From: Legionella cincinnatiensis
GTDB taxonomy: Bacteria; Pseudomonadota; Gammaproteobacteria; Legionellales; Legionellaceae
DNA: 59,896 nucleotides
Reading direction: 5' to 3'
Assembly: GCF_900452415.1 (NCBI RefSeq)
Contig: NZ_UGNX01000002.1
Span: 1-59,896, forward strand
Part shown: piece after piece, positions 42,895 to 51,239 of the stretch
How positions within the stretch are numbered: position 1 is the first letter of the stretch
How the letters are laid out: every line of letters begins with the position of its first letter
The notes under the pieces: model-generated
Databases searched by the model: none
Seen by the model: only the letters and a program-made list of their open reading frames with translations
Told to the model about the DNA's origin: nothing
Translations under genes and position numbers: made by a program

Positions 42895-43770
42895 CTATCC
42901 TCTTTCGCTCATTAGTTTGATCAACCAATCAACCTCACTAGCAGAATTCACCTCGATAATCACTTTTCCCTTACCTTCAGCATTTACTTTTACAGAAACA
43001 TTTGTTGTAAATTGTTGGGATAGATAGGTACTCCACTCCTCACACTTGTCATGGCGTGTAGCTGAAAAAAAAGTCTTGTCATGTTCCTTATCCCCTGATG
43101 ACTTCAATCGGTTTGCTAATGCCTCCGTATCACGCACATTGAGCTGTTTCTCAATAACGGCACATGCAACTTGATATTGATGTTCTGGCGAAAGTTTCAA
43201 AATTGCTCGGGCATGTCCCATATCAATCTTACCCTCGTTTAGCATCTCTATTACTCTAGAATCCAAAGATAGTAAGCGAAGCGTATTAGTAACTGAAGCT
43301 CTAGAGCGCCCTATCATTTGTGCTATGTCTTCATGAGTCATATGGAACTCTTCGCGAAAACGGTTTAATGCTAGCGCCTCTTCAATTGGGTTGAGATTTT
43401 CACGTTGAATATTTTCAATCAGTGAAAATGCGAGAGCAATATTATCATCAACATTTCTAATAATAACAGGTACATAAGTTAATCCTGCTTTTTTTGCCGC
43501 TCGCCAGCGTCTTTCGCCAGCAATAATCTCATAACGTTCTTCTGCAATCTTTCTAACAATAAGTGGCTGGATAATCCCTTGAACTTTGATGGAGCTTGCA
43601 AGCTCATCTAAAACAGTTTCATCAAATTGTTTTCTAGGCTGATATTTTCCAGAATTTAATAACTCAACAGCTAAATGAGTTATCGATTCACAGGGTTTCG
43701 ATTTTCCATCCTGGAATGAATTGTCTAGAGCTCGAAGCAACTTCAATCCCTTCAATTCTAAATTTGACAC
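42895..43770 (-). CDS. ParB/Spo0J-like protein without adjacent ParA
   Basis: The 291-residue protein is a full ParB-type CTPase/DNA-binding protein: PRKQFDETVLDELASSIKVQ, the GERRWRAAK box, ENIQRENLNPIEEALALNRF, and an HTH (MTHEDIAQMIGRSRASVTNT). The C-terminal dimerisation segment is present. It resembles chromosomal or KorB-like ParB more than the plasmid's other ParB (45336-46343). It starts with GTG after GGAGAGA. It is transcribed away from the iterons and parA, and no ParA is next to it on the same strand, so it may be a regulator (KorB-like) or an alternative partner for the single ParA. Confidence 0.85.
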   Translation of the reverse strand: MSNLELKGLKLLRALDNSFQDGKSKPCESITHLAVELLNSGKYQPRKQFDETVLDELASSIKVQGIIQPLIVRKIAEERYEIIAGERRWRAAKKAGLTYVPVIIRNVDDNIALAFSLIENIQRENLNPIEEALALNRFREEFHMTHEDIAQMIGRSRASVTNTLRLLSLDSRVIEMLNEGKIDMGHARAILKLSPEHQYQVACAVIEKQLNVRDTEALANRLKSSGDKEHDKTFFSATRHDKCEEWSTYLSQQFTTNVSVKVNAEGKGKVIIEVNSASEVDWLIKLMSERG

Positions 43771-43790
43771 GAGTGTCTCTCCTCAATTAT

Positions 43791-43935
43791 CCCTGCAAAC
43801 GTCCCACCCGACCTGTAAACGTCGCACCTTTAGTTATTATTCTTATTTTTACTTCCTGAAAACGTCTCACCTTGTCCCGTAGCAGCCTCACCCTTACCCG
43901 CAAATGTCCCTAATAATCCCCGTAAAAGTCCCTCT
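43791..43935 (+). repeat. oriV: Iterons of the replication origin (five to six copies)
   Basis: An 18-base unit with consensus CCC-G-AAACGTCCCACC recurs: CCCTGCAAACGTCCCACC at 43791, ACCTGTAAACGTCGCACC at 43811, TCCTGAAAACGTCTCACC at 43854, a degenerate copy at 43875, ACCCGCAAATGTCCCTAA at 43896 and CCCCGTAAAAGTCCCTCT at 43918. They sit in the 355-base gap between the divergent parB-like and parA genes, followed by an AT-rich stretch. They are the expected binding sites for the Rep_3 initiator at 46393-47670. Two inverted copies lie downstream of that gene. Confidence 0.85.
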
Positions 43936-44010
43936 GACTCTCTTATAACCCTTAAGAAGATTGACTGACTTAGTTTCTAAACAACTAATAAATAGATCTT
44001 AAAAAAATTA

Positions 44011-44041
44011 AAACACGTTGTGTTTCTATAGTAAATAGAAA
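44011..44041. promoter_or_regulatory. Overlapping inverted repeats upstream of parA
   Basis: AAACAC-GTT-GTGTTT (44011-44025) and TTTCTAT-AGTAA-ATAGAAA (44023-44041) lie about 85-115 bases before the parA start in AT-rich DNA. They are candidate ParA autoregulation sites and/or the melting region next to the iterons. Inference from position and symmetry. Confidence 0.5.
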
Positions 44042-44125
44042 TTTCATTTTTCTGTTGCATTTTCAATAAATCATAGATAAATTATAAGAAATGTGAAAAT
44101 TACTTATTTTAATAAAAGGGAAATC

Positions 44126-45343
44126 ATGCTTGATCCTCAAATCATTACGTATGGAACAGATAATCCAGAACAGTTAATGGATAAGTTCTATCAAGCAGGT
44201 AACGAAATGTTACTAACACTAAGAAATTTTGTGATTAGTCCTGAGAAAAGAAAAAAACCTAGAACTTGGGGAGCTATTGAGGCCGCAAAAATGGTTAAAG
44301 TTTCCGATCCTACGTTCAGAAAATTGCTAGAATCATCAGATGATATCCCTGGAATAGTAATTGAAGACTCTGAAAATGGCAGGAAAATTAAAAAATATAC
44401 TTTGGCAGCTATTAATGCGCTTAGAGATAAAGCAGAAACTCGATATAAAAGACCAAAGGGCTCAAAGTGTTTAACCATAGCTGTTTCTAACTTAAAAGGT
44501 GGAGTTGGAAAAACTGAAACCACAGTTGATTTAGGAAAAAAAATTGCTATAGAAGGTTTAAAAGTCCTACTTTTAGACTTTGATGCACAAGGAACAGCAA
44601 CTTTAATTAGTTCAGGATTAATACCTGATTTAGAATTACGTTATGAAGATACAATAACCAATGTGTTAATATCCAATCCTAATAATATAAAAAATGTAAT
44701 ATTAAAAACTCATTTTGATGGTCTTGATATCATCCCAGCTAACTTAGCGATACAAGATTGCGATCTGATTTTACCTAACGAAAAAGAAAACAATCATGAG
44801 CGCCTAGGTTCACCCTTCATACGATTATCAGAGTCATTAAAAATTATTAAAAATCAATATGATGTAATTCTAATTGATTGTGGACCAAATCTTGGTTTAC
44901 TAACACTTAATGCAATCATTGCGTGCGATGGGATCATTATCCCTATTCCTCCAAGTATGAATGATTATTCAAGTTTTATTATGTATACAGCTACCTTACG
45001 AAACATGTTCAAAGAATTACCTTCAAAAAAATTGGAATATTTACGAATTCTCATTTCTAAACACAGCGGAAGTAATGAGGCGTTACAGATGGAGAATATG
45101 ATGCGAGAGCAGTTTGGCAGATATATTCTCACTAACCATATGTGTGAAACAGTAGAGGTTGCAAAAGCAGCTAATGAGATCGGAACCATCTATGATGTTT
45201 CAAAGCCCCGTGGTAGTCGAGAAGCTTATCGTAGAGCCTTGCAACATTTGGATGATGTCAATCTTGAAATTATTAATAACTTTAAAGAAATCTGGGATAA
45301 ACAAGCTAAAGCATCCTTTGTAAGTGGAGAGCAACATGGATAA
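44126..45343 (+). CDS. parA: ParA, type Ia partition ATPase
   Basis: The 405-residue protein has an N-terminal HTH-containing domain (TWGAIEAAKMVKVSDPTFRK) followed by a Walker-type ATPase: KGGVGKTETT (residues 124-133), the DFDAQGTATL loop and VILIDCGPNLG. This is the layout of P1/F-type ParA/SopA (about 390-400 residues), which binds its own operator and moves plasmid copies. ATG at 44126 with AGGGAAA upstream is preferred over a GTG 33 bases earlier. It overlaps parB by 8 bases. Confidence 0.93.
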   Translation: MLDPQIITYGTDNPEQLMDKFYQAGNEMLLTLRNFVISPEKRKKPRTWGAIEAAKMVKVSDPTFRKLLESSDDIPGIVIEDSENGRKIKKYTLAAINALRDKAETRYKRPKGSKCLTIAVSNLKGGVGKTETTVDLGKKIAIEGLKVLLLDFDAQGTATLISSGLIPDLELRYEDTITNVLISNPNNIKNVILKTHFDGLDIIPANLAIQDCDLILPNEKENNHERLGSPFIRLSESLKIIKNQYDVILIDCGPNLGLLTLNAIIACDGIIIPIPPSMNDYSSFIMYTATLRNMFKELPSKKLEYLRILISKHSGSNEALQMENMMREQFGRYILTNHMCETVEVAKAANEIGTIYDVSKPRGSREAYRRALQHLDDVNLEIINNFKEIWDKQAKASFVSGEQHG

Positions 45344-46343
45344 TAGTAAGCGTAACGTTCATAATTCTGGCCCTTTAGGTATGCTCATGAAAAGTGGTCA
45401 AGTAAAAAAAATAGAGACTACTGAAGAAGAAATTATTTTAAAACCAGCTACTCCCAAGACTCCATCTTATTTTAAAACTCAATCTGGAATTGAATTTGCT
45501 GAACAGGAATTAATTTATGTTAATCCAGAGGAATGCGAACCATGGAAATACGCTAATCGCCAAGAAGGTGAATTAGGTGATATTGATGGTCTAATTGATT
45601 CTATTAAATCAAATAAGCAGTTGCAGCCAGCTTTAGTAAGAAGTCATCCTAATCCTCATGGAAAAATAAAATATGAGGTTATTTTCGGTCGAAGAAGACA
45701 TATCGCCTGCATGAGATTAGGAATCCCCTTTCTTGTAATTAGAAAAGATATTCCCAACGTTCAAGACGCTATTGCATCGCAAGATGCAGAGAATAAATTA
45801 CGGAATGATGTTAGTAATTATTCTAATGCGATGCTTTATAAACGATTGTTATTAGATAATGTATTTAAAACAGAAAAGGAACTTTCTGAAAAATTACGCA
45901 TCTCCTATTCTACATTCAACGAATTGATGGCTTATTCTAAAATTCCAGACGATATAGTGAGAGCTATCCCTGATGTACATGCCCTTTCAAAGCAGCTTGC
46001 TGTAACGATTGTTCAAATACTTAATAAGTCTAAAGAAAACTACAGTAAAATGTTTTCTATTGCCAATCAGTTAGGTAAAACAATCACCTCACAAGCTAAG
46101 TTAGAAAAAATTTTTGAAGAGAACGAGTCACGACAAAAAAATAAAACTAAAACTGTCAGTAATGCTAAGTCTTATATCTCTGTAAATGGGAAAAAATTAT
46201 TTACTTGTAAGTCAGATTATCGAGGACTTCCATCTATTGTTCTTAATAAAGAGATTGCTAGTTTTGTTAATGTGGAAGATATGTGCGAGCACGTTTCAAA
46301 TTATTTAGAGCAAATTATAGCAGAATCCGAGTACTCGGATTGA
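45336..46343 (+). CDS. parB: ParB, partition DNA-binding protein
   Basis: The 335-residue ParB contains YEVIFGRRRHIACMRLGIPF (GxRR box), SQDAENKLRNDVSNYSNAM, and an HTH (TEKELSEKLRISYSTFNELM), with a C-terminal dimer domain. ATG at 45336 follows GGAGAG. It overlaps parA and ends inside a palindrome repeated twice (46324-46366): its last residues ESEYSD and stop are encoded by the first copy. That palindrome is a good candidate for its own parS or for a repA operator. Confidence 0.92.
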   Translation: MDNSKRNVHNSGPLGMLMKSGQVKKIETTEEEIILKPATPKTPSYFKTQSGIEFAEQELIYVNPEECEPWKYANRQEGELGDIDGLIDSIKSNKQLQPALVRSHPNPHGKIKYEVIFGRRRHIACMRLGIPFLVIRKDIPNVQDAIASQDAENKLRNDVSNYSNAMLYKRLLLDNVFKTEKELSEKLRISYSTFNELMAYSKIPDDIVRAIPDVHALSKQLAVTIVQILNKSKENYSKMFSIANQLGKTITSQAKLEKIFEENESRQKNKTKTVSNAKSYISVNGKKLFTCKSDYRGLPSIVLNKEIASFVNVEDMCEHVSNYLEQIIAESEYSD

Positions 46344-46366
46344 GAGTGAATCCGAGTACTCGGATT
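46324..46366. promoter_or_regulatory. Two copies of an 18-bp perfect palindrome (candidate parS or repA operator)
   Basis: AATCCGAGTACTCGGATT occurs at 46324-46341 and again at 46349-46366, separated by 7 bases. Each copy is its own reverse complement. The first spans the 3' end of parB; the second ends 26 bases before the repA start. Centre-to-centre spacing is 25 bases. Perfect symmetry in a GC-richer block stands out strongly from the AT-rich surroundings. Confidence 0.88.
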
Positions 46367-46392
46367 ACTTGTTTGGTAGCATGGAGAAACGT

Positions 46393-47670
46393 ATGGGAAG
46401 CGTAGCAATAAATAATAAAAGTCTTGAACTTAAAAAACATGTTAACGCGATACATTGTTCTAATAACTTGTCATTAGTTCAGCGAAAGCTTTTTAATGCG
46501 TTGCTGTTTAATGCGTACCCAGATCTGCCTTACAAACAGCAATTCGAAATCAGAGGAAAAGATCTATATCAACTGATTGGCTACAATAGCAAAGATACTG
46601 CAAAGCTAAAAGAAGCTTTACTTGGATTAATAACAATAGCTATTGAATGGAACGTTATTGACTGTACAACTGGGCAAGAAAAAAGGTGGAAGGCTAGCTC
46701 AATATTGGCGTCTGCGGAGCTTTCTAACGGGGTTTGTATCTATGAATACAGCCAGGTAATGAAAGACCTTATGTATCAACCCGAAATTTATGGCCAAATC
46801 AATATTGATCTGATTTCAAAGTTTAAATCAGGTTATGGCTTAGCACTTTACGAGAACTGTATTCGATACAAAGGACTTGCACAGACACCATGGTTTCCAA
46901 TAGAGATTTTTAGAAAGTTAATGGGCGTATTTGATGGAAAATATCAAGTATTTAAGGATTTTAAGAAAAGAGTACTTGATGTTGGCGTTAATGAAGTAAA
47001 TGCCGTATCACCTATTCGTATTTTACCTGAAATAGAACGAGTTAATCAGAAAGTAACTAGAGTTCGATTCAAACTAGAAAAACAGTTTGATGAGTCTCCA
47101 ATCCAACTTAATGACTTATCGATTGACGAAGGATTAAAACAAATATTGATTAATACATTTGGATTTTCAACTCAAATGATTGATGAGACATATGCAAAGT
47201 ATGACAGTGAGTACATTCGAGAAAAAGTAGAAATTATTACTCAATCAGAAAGTTTTGTTGCTGGAAAAATTAGAGGCTTAGCTGGGTATTTGATTGAAGC
47301 ATTAAAAAAAGATTATAAGCTTAGCAGATCAAGCAAAGCTGTAATTAATGAACGTCGCAAGATCTCAGAAGCTAAAGAAAAAGAAAAGAAAGAAAAATTG
47401 GAAGAGCAATCAGATCGCTACAAACAGTATGTAAACAAAAAGATAAACACATACCTAGAGAAACTAACAGAACATCAAAAAATCGATTTAAATAATGATT
47501 TTGAGAAATTCATAAAGGTGCAAAGTAGTATTCTCAAAAATTGGTATAAAAAGCATGGTCTGGATCACCCTGCAACCAAAGCTTCTTTTCATAGCTTCAT
47601 TAAAGAAAATAGATATAGTGAAATAGGTACTATCATATCAATGGAAGATTATATTGACTTAGTTCAATAG
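46393..47670 (+). CDS. repA: Rep_3 family replication initiator
   Basis: The 425-residue protein fits the Rep_3 (RepB/RepE-like) winged-helix initiators: HVNAIHCSNNLSLVQRKLFN near the N-terminus, an IRGKDLYQLIGYNSKDTAKL WH1 segment, and GQINIDLISKFKSGYGLALY starting WH2. The C-terminal 150 residues form a charged helical extension rich in Lys/Glu, so it is longer than RepE (251). The start at 46393 follows GGAG. It should bind the iterons on both sides of the par-rep block. Confidence 0.88.
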   Translation: MGSVAINNKSLELKKHVNAIHCSNNLSLVQRKLFNALLFNAYPDLPYKQQFEIRGKDLYQLIGYNSKDTAKLKEALLGLITIAIEWNVIDCTTGQEKRWKASSILASAELSNGVCIYEYSQVMKDLMYQPEIYGQINIDLISKFKSGYGLALYENCIRYKGLAQTPWFPIEIFRKLMGVFDGKYQVFKDFKKRVLDVGVNEVNAVSPIRILPEIERVNQKVTRVRFKLEKQFDESPIQLNDLSIDEGLKQILINTFGFSTQMIDETYAKYDSEYIREKVEIITQSESFVAGKIRGLAGYLIEALKKDYKLSRSSKAVINERRKISEAKEKEKKEKLEEQSDRYKQYVNKKINTYLEKLTEHQKIDLNNDFEKFIKVQSSILKNWYKKHGLDHPATKASFHSFIKENRYSEIGTIISMEDYIDLVQ

Positions 47671-47697
47671 CAATTAAGAATAGCTATAAACTTTAAG

Positions 47698-47752
47698 GGT
47701 GGGACATTTACGGGGATATATTATTTTATTGATAGGTGCGACGTTTACGGGG
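47698..47752 (-). repeat. Two inverted iterons downstream of repA
   Basis: GGTGGGACATTTACGGGG (47698-47715) and GGTGCGACGTTTACGGGG (47735-47752) are reverse complements of the iteron unit at 43791-43935. They lie in the short gap between repA and the LOG-type gene, 16 bases before the latter's ATG. They could serve in origin handcuffing, a second origin half, or regulation of the following gene. Confidence 0.88.
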
Positions 47753-47768
47753 AATGAGATAATTAGTA

Positions 47769-48329
47769 ATGAAAACAATTTGTGTATATCTTGGTGCTAG
47801 TTCTGGAAATAATCTGGTATTCAAAGAAGCTGTTATTAAGCTTGCTCATGAAATAGCTGCTCATGGACTTACACTAGTTTATGGTGGGTCACGTCTTGGT
47901 ATGATGGGTTTATTAGCAAGAACTGTAAAAGAGTTGGGCGGTAAAGCGATCGGGGTTACTACCACACATCTTTTAGACAAAGAAAAACCGTTAGACATTC
48001 TAGATGAACTTCATATAGTCTCCTCCATGCAAGAAAGAAAAAAAATGCTTCAATATCTGGCTGACGCATTTATCGTTATGCCTGGTGGTTTAGGAACACT
48101 AGAGGAAGCTGTTGAAACATGGAATGCAATAAAAATTGGAGGGCTTGACAAAAAGATAGGGTTTCTTAACGTTGATGATTACTTTATAAAACTATTTAGT
48201 TTTATGGATCATTGTCATAAAAATGGATTTATAACAGCTGAGCAAACAGCTATTCCCTCCGTGCAAGTTGAACCTAAAAAATTATTGAGTGATTTAGTCC
48301 AAGTAAAATCTGAAGAATTGTTTGTGTGA
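47769..48329 (+). CDS. LOG family nucleotide 5'-monophosphate phosphoribohydrolase
   Basis: The 186-residue protein has the LOG signature: YGGSRLGMMGLLARTVKELG and MPGGLGTLEEAVETWN (PGGxGTxxE), the full length of the family. LOG enzymes release a free base from nucleoside monophosphates, classically cytokinin ribotides; many bacterial members act on AMP or modified nucleotides. Here it is followed after 33 bases by a transporter in the same direction. A link to the thioamide-type cluster 3.5 kb away is possible but not shown. Confidence 0.9.
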   Translation: MKTICVYLGASSGNNLVFKEAVIKLAHEIAAHGLTLVYGGSRLGMMGLLARTVKELGGKAIGVTTTHLLDKEKPLDILDELHIVSSMQERKKMLQYLADAFIVMPGGLGTLEEAVETWNAIKIGGLDKKIGFLNVDDYFIKLFSFMDHCHKNGFITAEQTAIPSVQVEPKKLLSDLVQVKSEELFV

Positions 48330-48362
48330 TGTAACAGTAAAAGTTTTTAATAAGGAAATGAA

Positions 48363-49817
48363 ATGCATGCTGTAAGGGGTGAGCGAAAAGGGGTAGTTTA
48401 TCTACATTGGCTAAATGCAATAACTACATTCAGTTTTGCTATTTTATTTTCATCATTATCCCTTTATTTAACAAAGAATATTGGCTTAACTCAAATGCAA
48501 TCCAATGGAATCGTAGGATTTTTTCTGGCATCAAATTTTATTTTACATGTTGTAGCGGGGTACATTGGGGATAGATTTTTAAGTAATCGATTGCTATTTG
48601 CCATTTCAACGCTTATACAAACTTTAGGGTTAATAGTACTTAATTTTTCTGATTCTATTGTGTATCTAGGGTTAAGCTTGTTTCTTATAGGGTGTGGATT
48701 AGGATCTACATGTATTAACTGCCTTATTACCCAACAATTTACAAGTAACGAAAATGAATTAAGAGAAAAAGCATTTTTTCATAATTACAGTGCTATGAAT
48801 ATAGGATTCCTCTCTGGTTATGTTATGAGCGGATTTATTGATATTCACGATAGATACGATCGTTTATTTGAAGTAAGTAATTTGATTAATCTAATTACGG
48901 TGTTTTTCATTATTAAATCGTGGAGATATTTCGCAAAAAATAAAGTAAATACCAGGGAGGAGATAAAGAGGGGTCGACTAGGTCTGATATTAATCATATT
49001 TATTATACCTATTCTTCTAGCAGGGTTTTATTATTCTTGGTTAGCAAATGGCCTCATACTCTTAATTGGTTCTGCGGCTTTATTCTATATAACATTACTT
49101 GGACGAAGTTTAAGTACACAAAATGCACGAAAAAAAATATATTCTTTTGTATTTTTAACGGTAAGTTCAATTGTATTTTGGATGCTTTATTTTGTAGGAC
49201 CTATGGGTGTGACTCAATTCTTGAAGTATAACGTGAGTATTTACATAGGTACTTATTATATTCCTCCACAATGGTTAATGAATTTAAACTCAATTTTTGT
49301 AATTATTGGCTCACCTATAGCAATCACTCTATTTGATAAACTAAGAAAGAAACAAATCACCATTTCAATATCAAAACAATTTATGTGTTCCTTAGTGTTT
49401 ATTGCATTGTCGTTTTTGGCATTGACTGTTGGCATAATGAATTGTGGTACTGAGGGATTAACTAGCATGATTTGGATTATTGCGCATTATCTTCTTCAGG
49501 CGATAGGGGAGTTGCTTATTGCTCCTGTTGGTTACGCGATGATAGGAAGTCTTGCACCAGAAAAACTGCAAGGACTTATGATGGGGATATGGATGATGGC
49601 TTCAGGAATAGCAGCCACATTATCCAACTATTTTTCTAATTTAATGACTCAATCGGAATCACTAAATCCGCTTATTAGCAATGAACATTATATGAGCGCA
49701 TTTACCCAGCTAGGTCTTTATGCCATCTTTGGTGCACTCATTCTCTGGTTATGTTCTAAAACGATTGAGAATAGTATACAAAAAATCTCGGTCGAAGCGA
49801 TCGAAGGAGTAGCATGA
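48363..49817 (+). CDS. POT-like major facilitator transporter
   Basis: The 484-residue protein has 12 or more membrane helices. The N-terminal region fits proton-coupled oligopeptide transporters (HWLNAITTFSFAILFSSLSL; FHNYSAMNIGFLSGYV), with the C-terminal GELLIAPVGYAMIGSLAPEKLQGLMMGIWM typical of the POT family. It probably moves a small peptide or metabolite with protons. AAGGAA precedes the ATG. It forms a pair with the LOG-type gene; the stop is 1 base from the end of the convergent next gene. It could export or import the product of the adjacent biosynthetic cluster. Confidence 0.82.
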   Translation: MHAVRGERKGVVYLHWLNAITTFSFAILFSSLSLYLTKNIGLTQMQSNGIVGFFLASNFILHVVAGYIGDRFLSNRLLFAISTLIQTLGLIVLNFSDSIVYLGLSLFLIGCGLGSTCINCLITQQFTSNENELREKAFFHNYSAMNIGFLSGYVMSGFIDIHDRYDRLFEVSNLINLITVFFIIKSWRYFAKNKVNTREEIKRGRLGLILIIFIIPILLAGFYYSWLANGLILLIGSAALFYITLLGRSLSTQNARKKIYSFVFLTVSSIVFWMLYFVGPMGVTQFLKYNVSIYIGTYYIPPQWLMNLNSIFVIIGSPIAITLFDKLRKKQITISISKQFMCSLVFIALSFLALTVGIMNCGTEGLTSMIWIIAHYLLQAIGELLIAPVGYAMIGSLAPEKLQGLMMGIWMMASGIAATLSNYFSNLMTQSESLNPLISNEHYMSAFTQLGLYAIFGALILWLCSKTIENSIQKISVEAIEGVA

Positions 49818-49818
49818 T

Positions 49819-50841
49819 CTATTGTAACGATAACTCCGCCTGTAATTTGGATAATTTTGTTTCTTCTTGAGCTAATATTTTTAGAAAATTATCCAATACA
49901 TTAGGGTTTTTTATTGTTTTGATATCTTTTTTAATGCCATTTATAAGACTTTGTTGAATTTGAAGTGACTTTTGTAATTCTATGTTAGTACATGGGGGAT
50001 GAGCCAATTCATAAACATTGGATAAATGTTTATGTGTAGCGATCTCATCTAATCCAGAATATGTACATTCTTCCTTCTTCAATTGTAGTCGAACAGCATT
50101 TTCCAGGTCGTGCTTTTCCTTGTAACGTTTCCCTTCAGGAGAATATTTATCAAATCCTTTGGGTGTTCTCCAGCGATTTGAGCGAAGAAGTTGAGAAATG
50201 ATATTAATTTTGTGTTGAAAAGTGCCAATGTTTTGGAATTGTTCTTGGTTACTTAATGAAAATACAACCTCATCCAAGACCTTTTGTGGTGAGGATAGTT
50301 TTACTCCGTGTTGCTTTTGAACATTCATCAACATCCCTTTAGCAATATGGAGCTCATTGAGTGGTAATCTGGTGTCTGACTGAGAAAAGGTAATATTATT
50401 AATTACTCTATTTTTTTCTTTATTAATGATATCTGTTGAAACAAGATAATCCATTCTCTCGTTTATATCTGGCTCAGAAACAAGCTCTTTTTCTTTTACC
50501 TCTATAGTGCTTTTGGGTTCTTTGGGGATCAGTTGTAATTTTCTTTGAAGCGTTTCTGTAAGGGTTATAAACGATCGAGGCACACCGTAATATTTAAATC
50601 GTTTTCTGATAATGAAGCCGTTTTCTTCTAAGTTTTTTAGGTAAATATATATTCTGCTTTCGCTAAACCCAAGCTCTGCTGCAAGTTCTGGAATTTTTTT
50701 TGTAAACCATAATCTATTTTCGCGCTTTAAAAGGGTACCTTGATGATGAAAAATTATTTTATCTAAGAGAAGTGCTTCTTTAGAGCATTTGGTTAATGAG
50801 AGAAGCTTGTTAAAGCCTAAATAATAAATCGAATTATTCAT
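49819..50841 (-). CDS. Winged-helix protein, possible replication or regulatory protein
   Basis: The 340-residue protein has an N-terminal winged helix of the kind seen in phage or plasmid replication proteins: KCSKEALLLDKIIFHHQGTL, RLWFTKKIPELAAELGFSES and RIYIYLKNLEENGFIIRKRF. The rest is charged and helical, ending in a coiled coil (LQKSLQIQQSLINGIKKDIK). I recognise no named family; an accessory replication role or transcriptional regulation are both possible. It is followed upstream (51057) by a small HTH gene on the same strand. Confidence 0.68.
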   Translation of the reverse strand: MNNSIYYLGFNKLLSLTKCSKEALLLDKIIFHHQGTLLKRENRLWFTKKIPELAAELGFSESRIYIYLKNLEENGFIIRKRFKYYGVPRSFITLTETLQRKLQLIPKEPKSTIEVKEKELVSEPDINERMDYLVSTDIINKEKNRVINNITFSQSDTRLPLNELHIAKGMLMNVQKQHGVKLSSPQKVLDEVVFSLSNQEQFQNIGTFQHKINIISQLLRSNRWRTPKGFDKYSPEGKRYKEKHDLENAVRLQLKKEECTYSGLDEIATHKHLSNVYELAHPPCTNIELQKSLQIQQSLINGIKKDIKTIKNPNVLDNFLKILAQEETKLSKLQAELSLQ

Positions 50842-50862
50842 AATACATCCATGTGAAAAATA

Positions 50863-51057
50863 TTACTTAATTAAACCTGATGTAGCCAGCATATAAATTA
50901 ACTGCGGCGTGGTTTTACAATTAAAGCTAGTTTTTAAGTCACTGAGTCGGTAAAGAATGTATCTCTTTGACTTTTTTGTATCTTCTGCAATGTCATTCAC
51001 ATGACAGCCGCTGACTATCATTTTTATGATTTGATTATCCACATGATCAATTGTCAT
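50863..51057 (-). CDS. Stand-alone LuxR/GerE-type HTH protein
   Basis: The 64-residue protein resembles just the DNA-binding domain of LuxR-type regulators: VDNQIIKMIVSGCHVNDIAEDTKKSKRYILYRLSDLKTSFNCKTTPQLIYML. The order of a recognition helix followed by a linker to a fourth helix fits. It has no receiver or ligand domain. It lies divergent from the biosynthetic operon with a 182-base gap, so it is a good candidate for that operon's regulator. Confidence 0.7.
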   Translation of the reverse strand: MTIDHVDNQIIKMIVSGCHVNDIAEDTKKSKRYILYRLSDLKTSFNCKTTPQLIYMLATSGLIK

Positions 51058-51176
51058 TTAAACTCCGTTTATATAAAAACGCGTTCCATGTGACATAATT
51101 TATAACTTGAAATGCATTAATGCAATAAAAATTGTTATTTTTACCAATAAATTTTATTACATGAAATACGGATTGA

Positions 51177-51205
51177 TTGAATACCCTCATGTTCTCTTGT
51201 ATGAT
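51177..51205 (+). promoter_or_regulatory. Sigma-70-type promoter for the biosynthetic operon
   Basis: TTGAAT (51177-51182), a 17-base spacer and TATGAT (51200-51205) lie 35 bases before the first gene of the cluster at 51240. The spacing is ideal. The gap shared with the divergent HTH gene may also contain its operator. Confidence 0.65.
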
Positions 51206-51239
51206 TCAGTTAATTAATAGGATTTTAAATTGATGCCAT

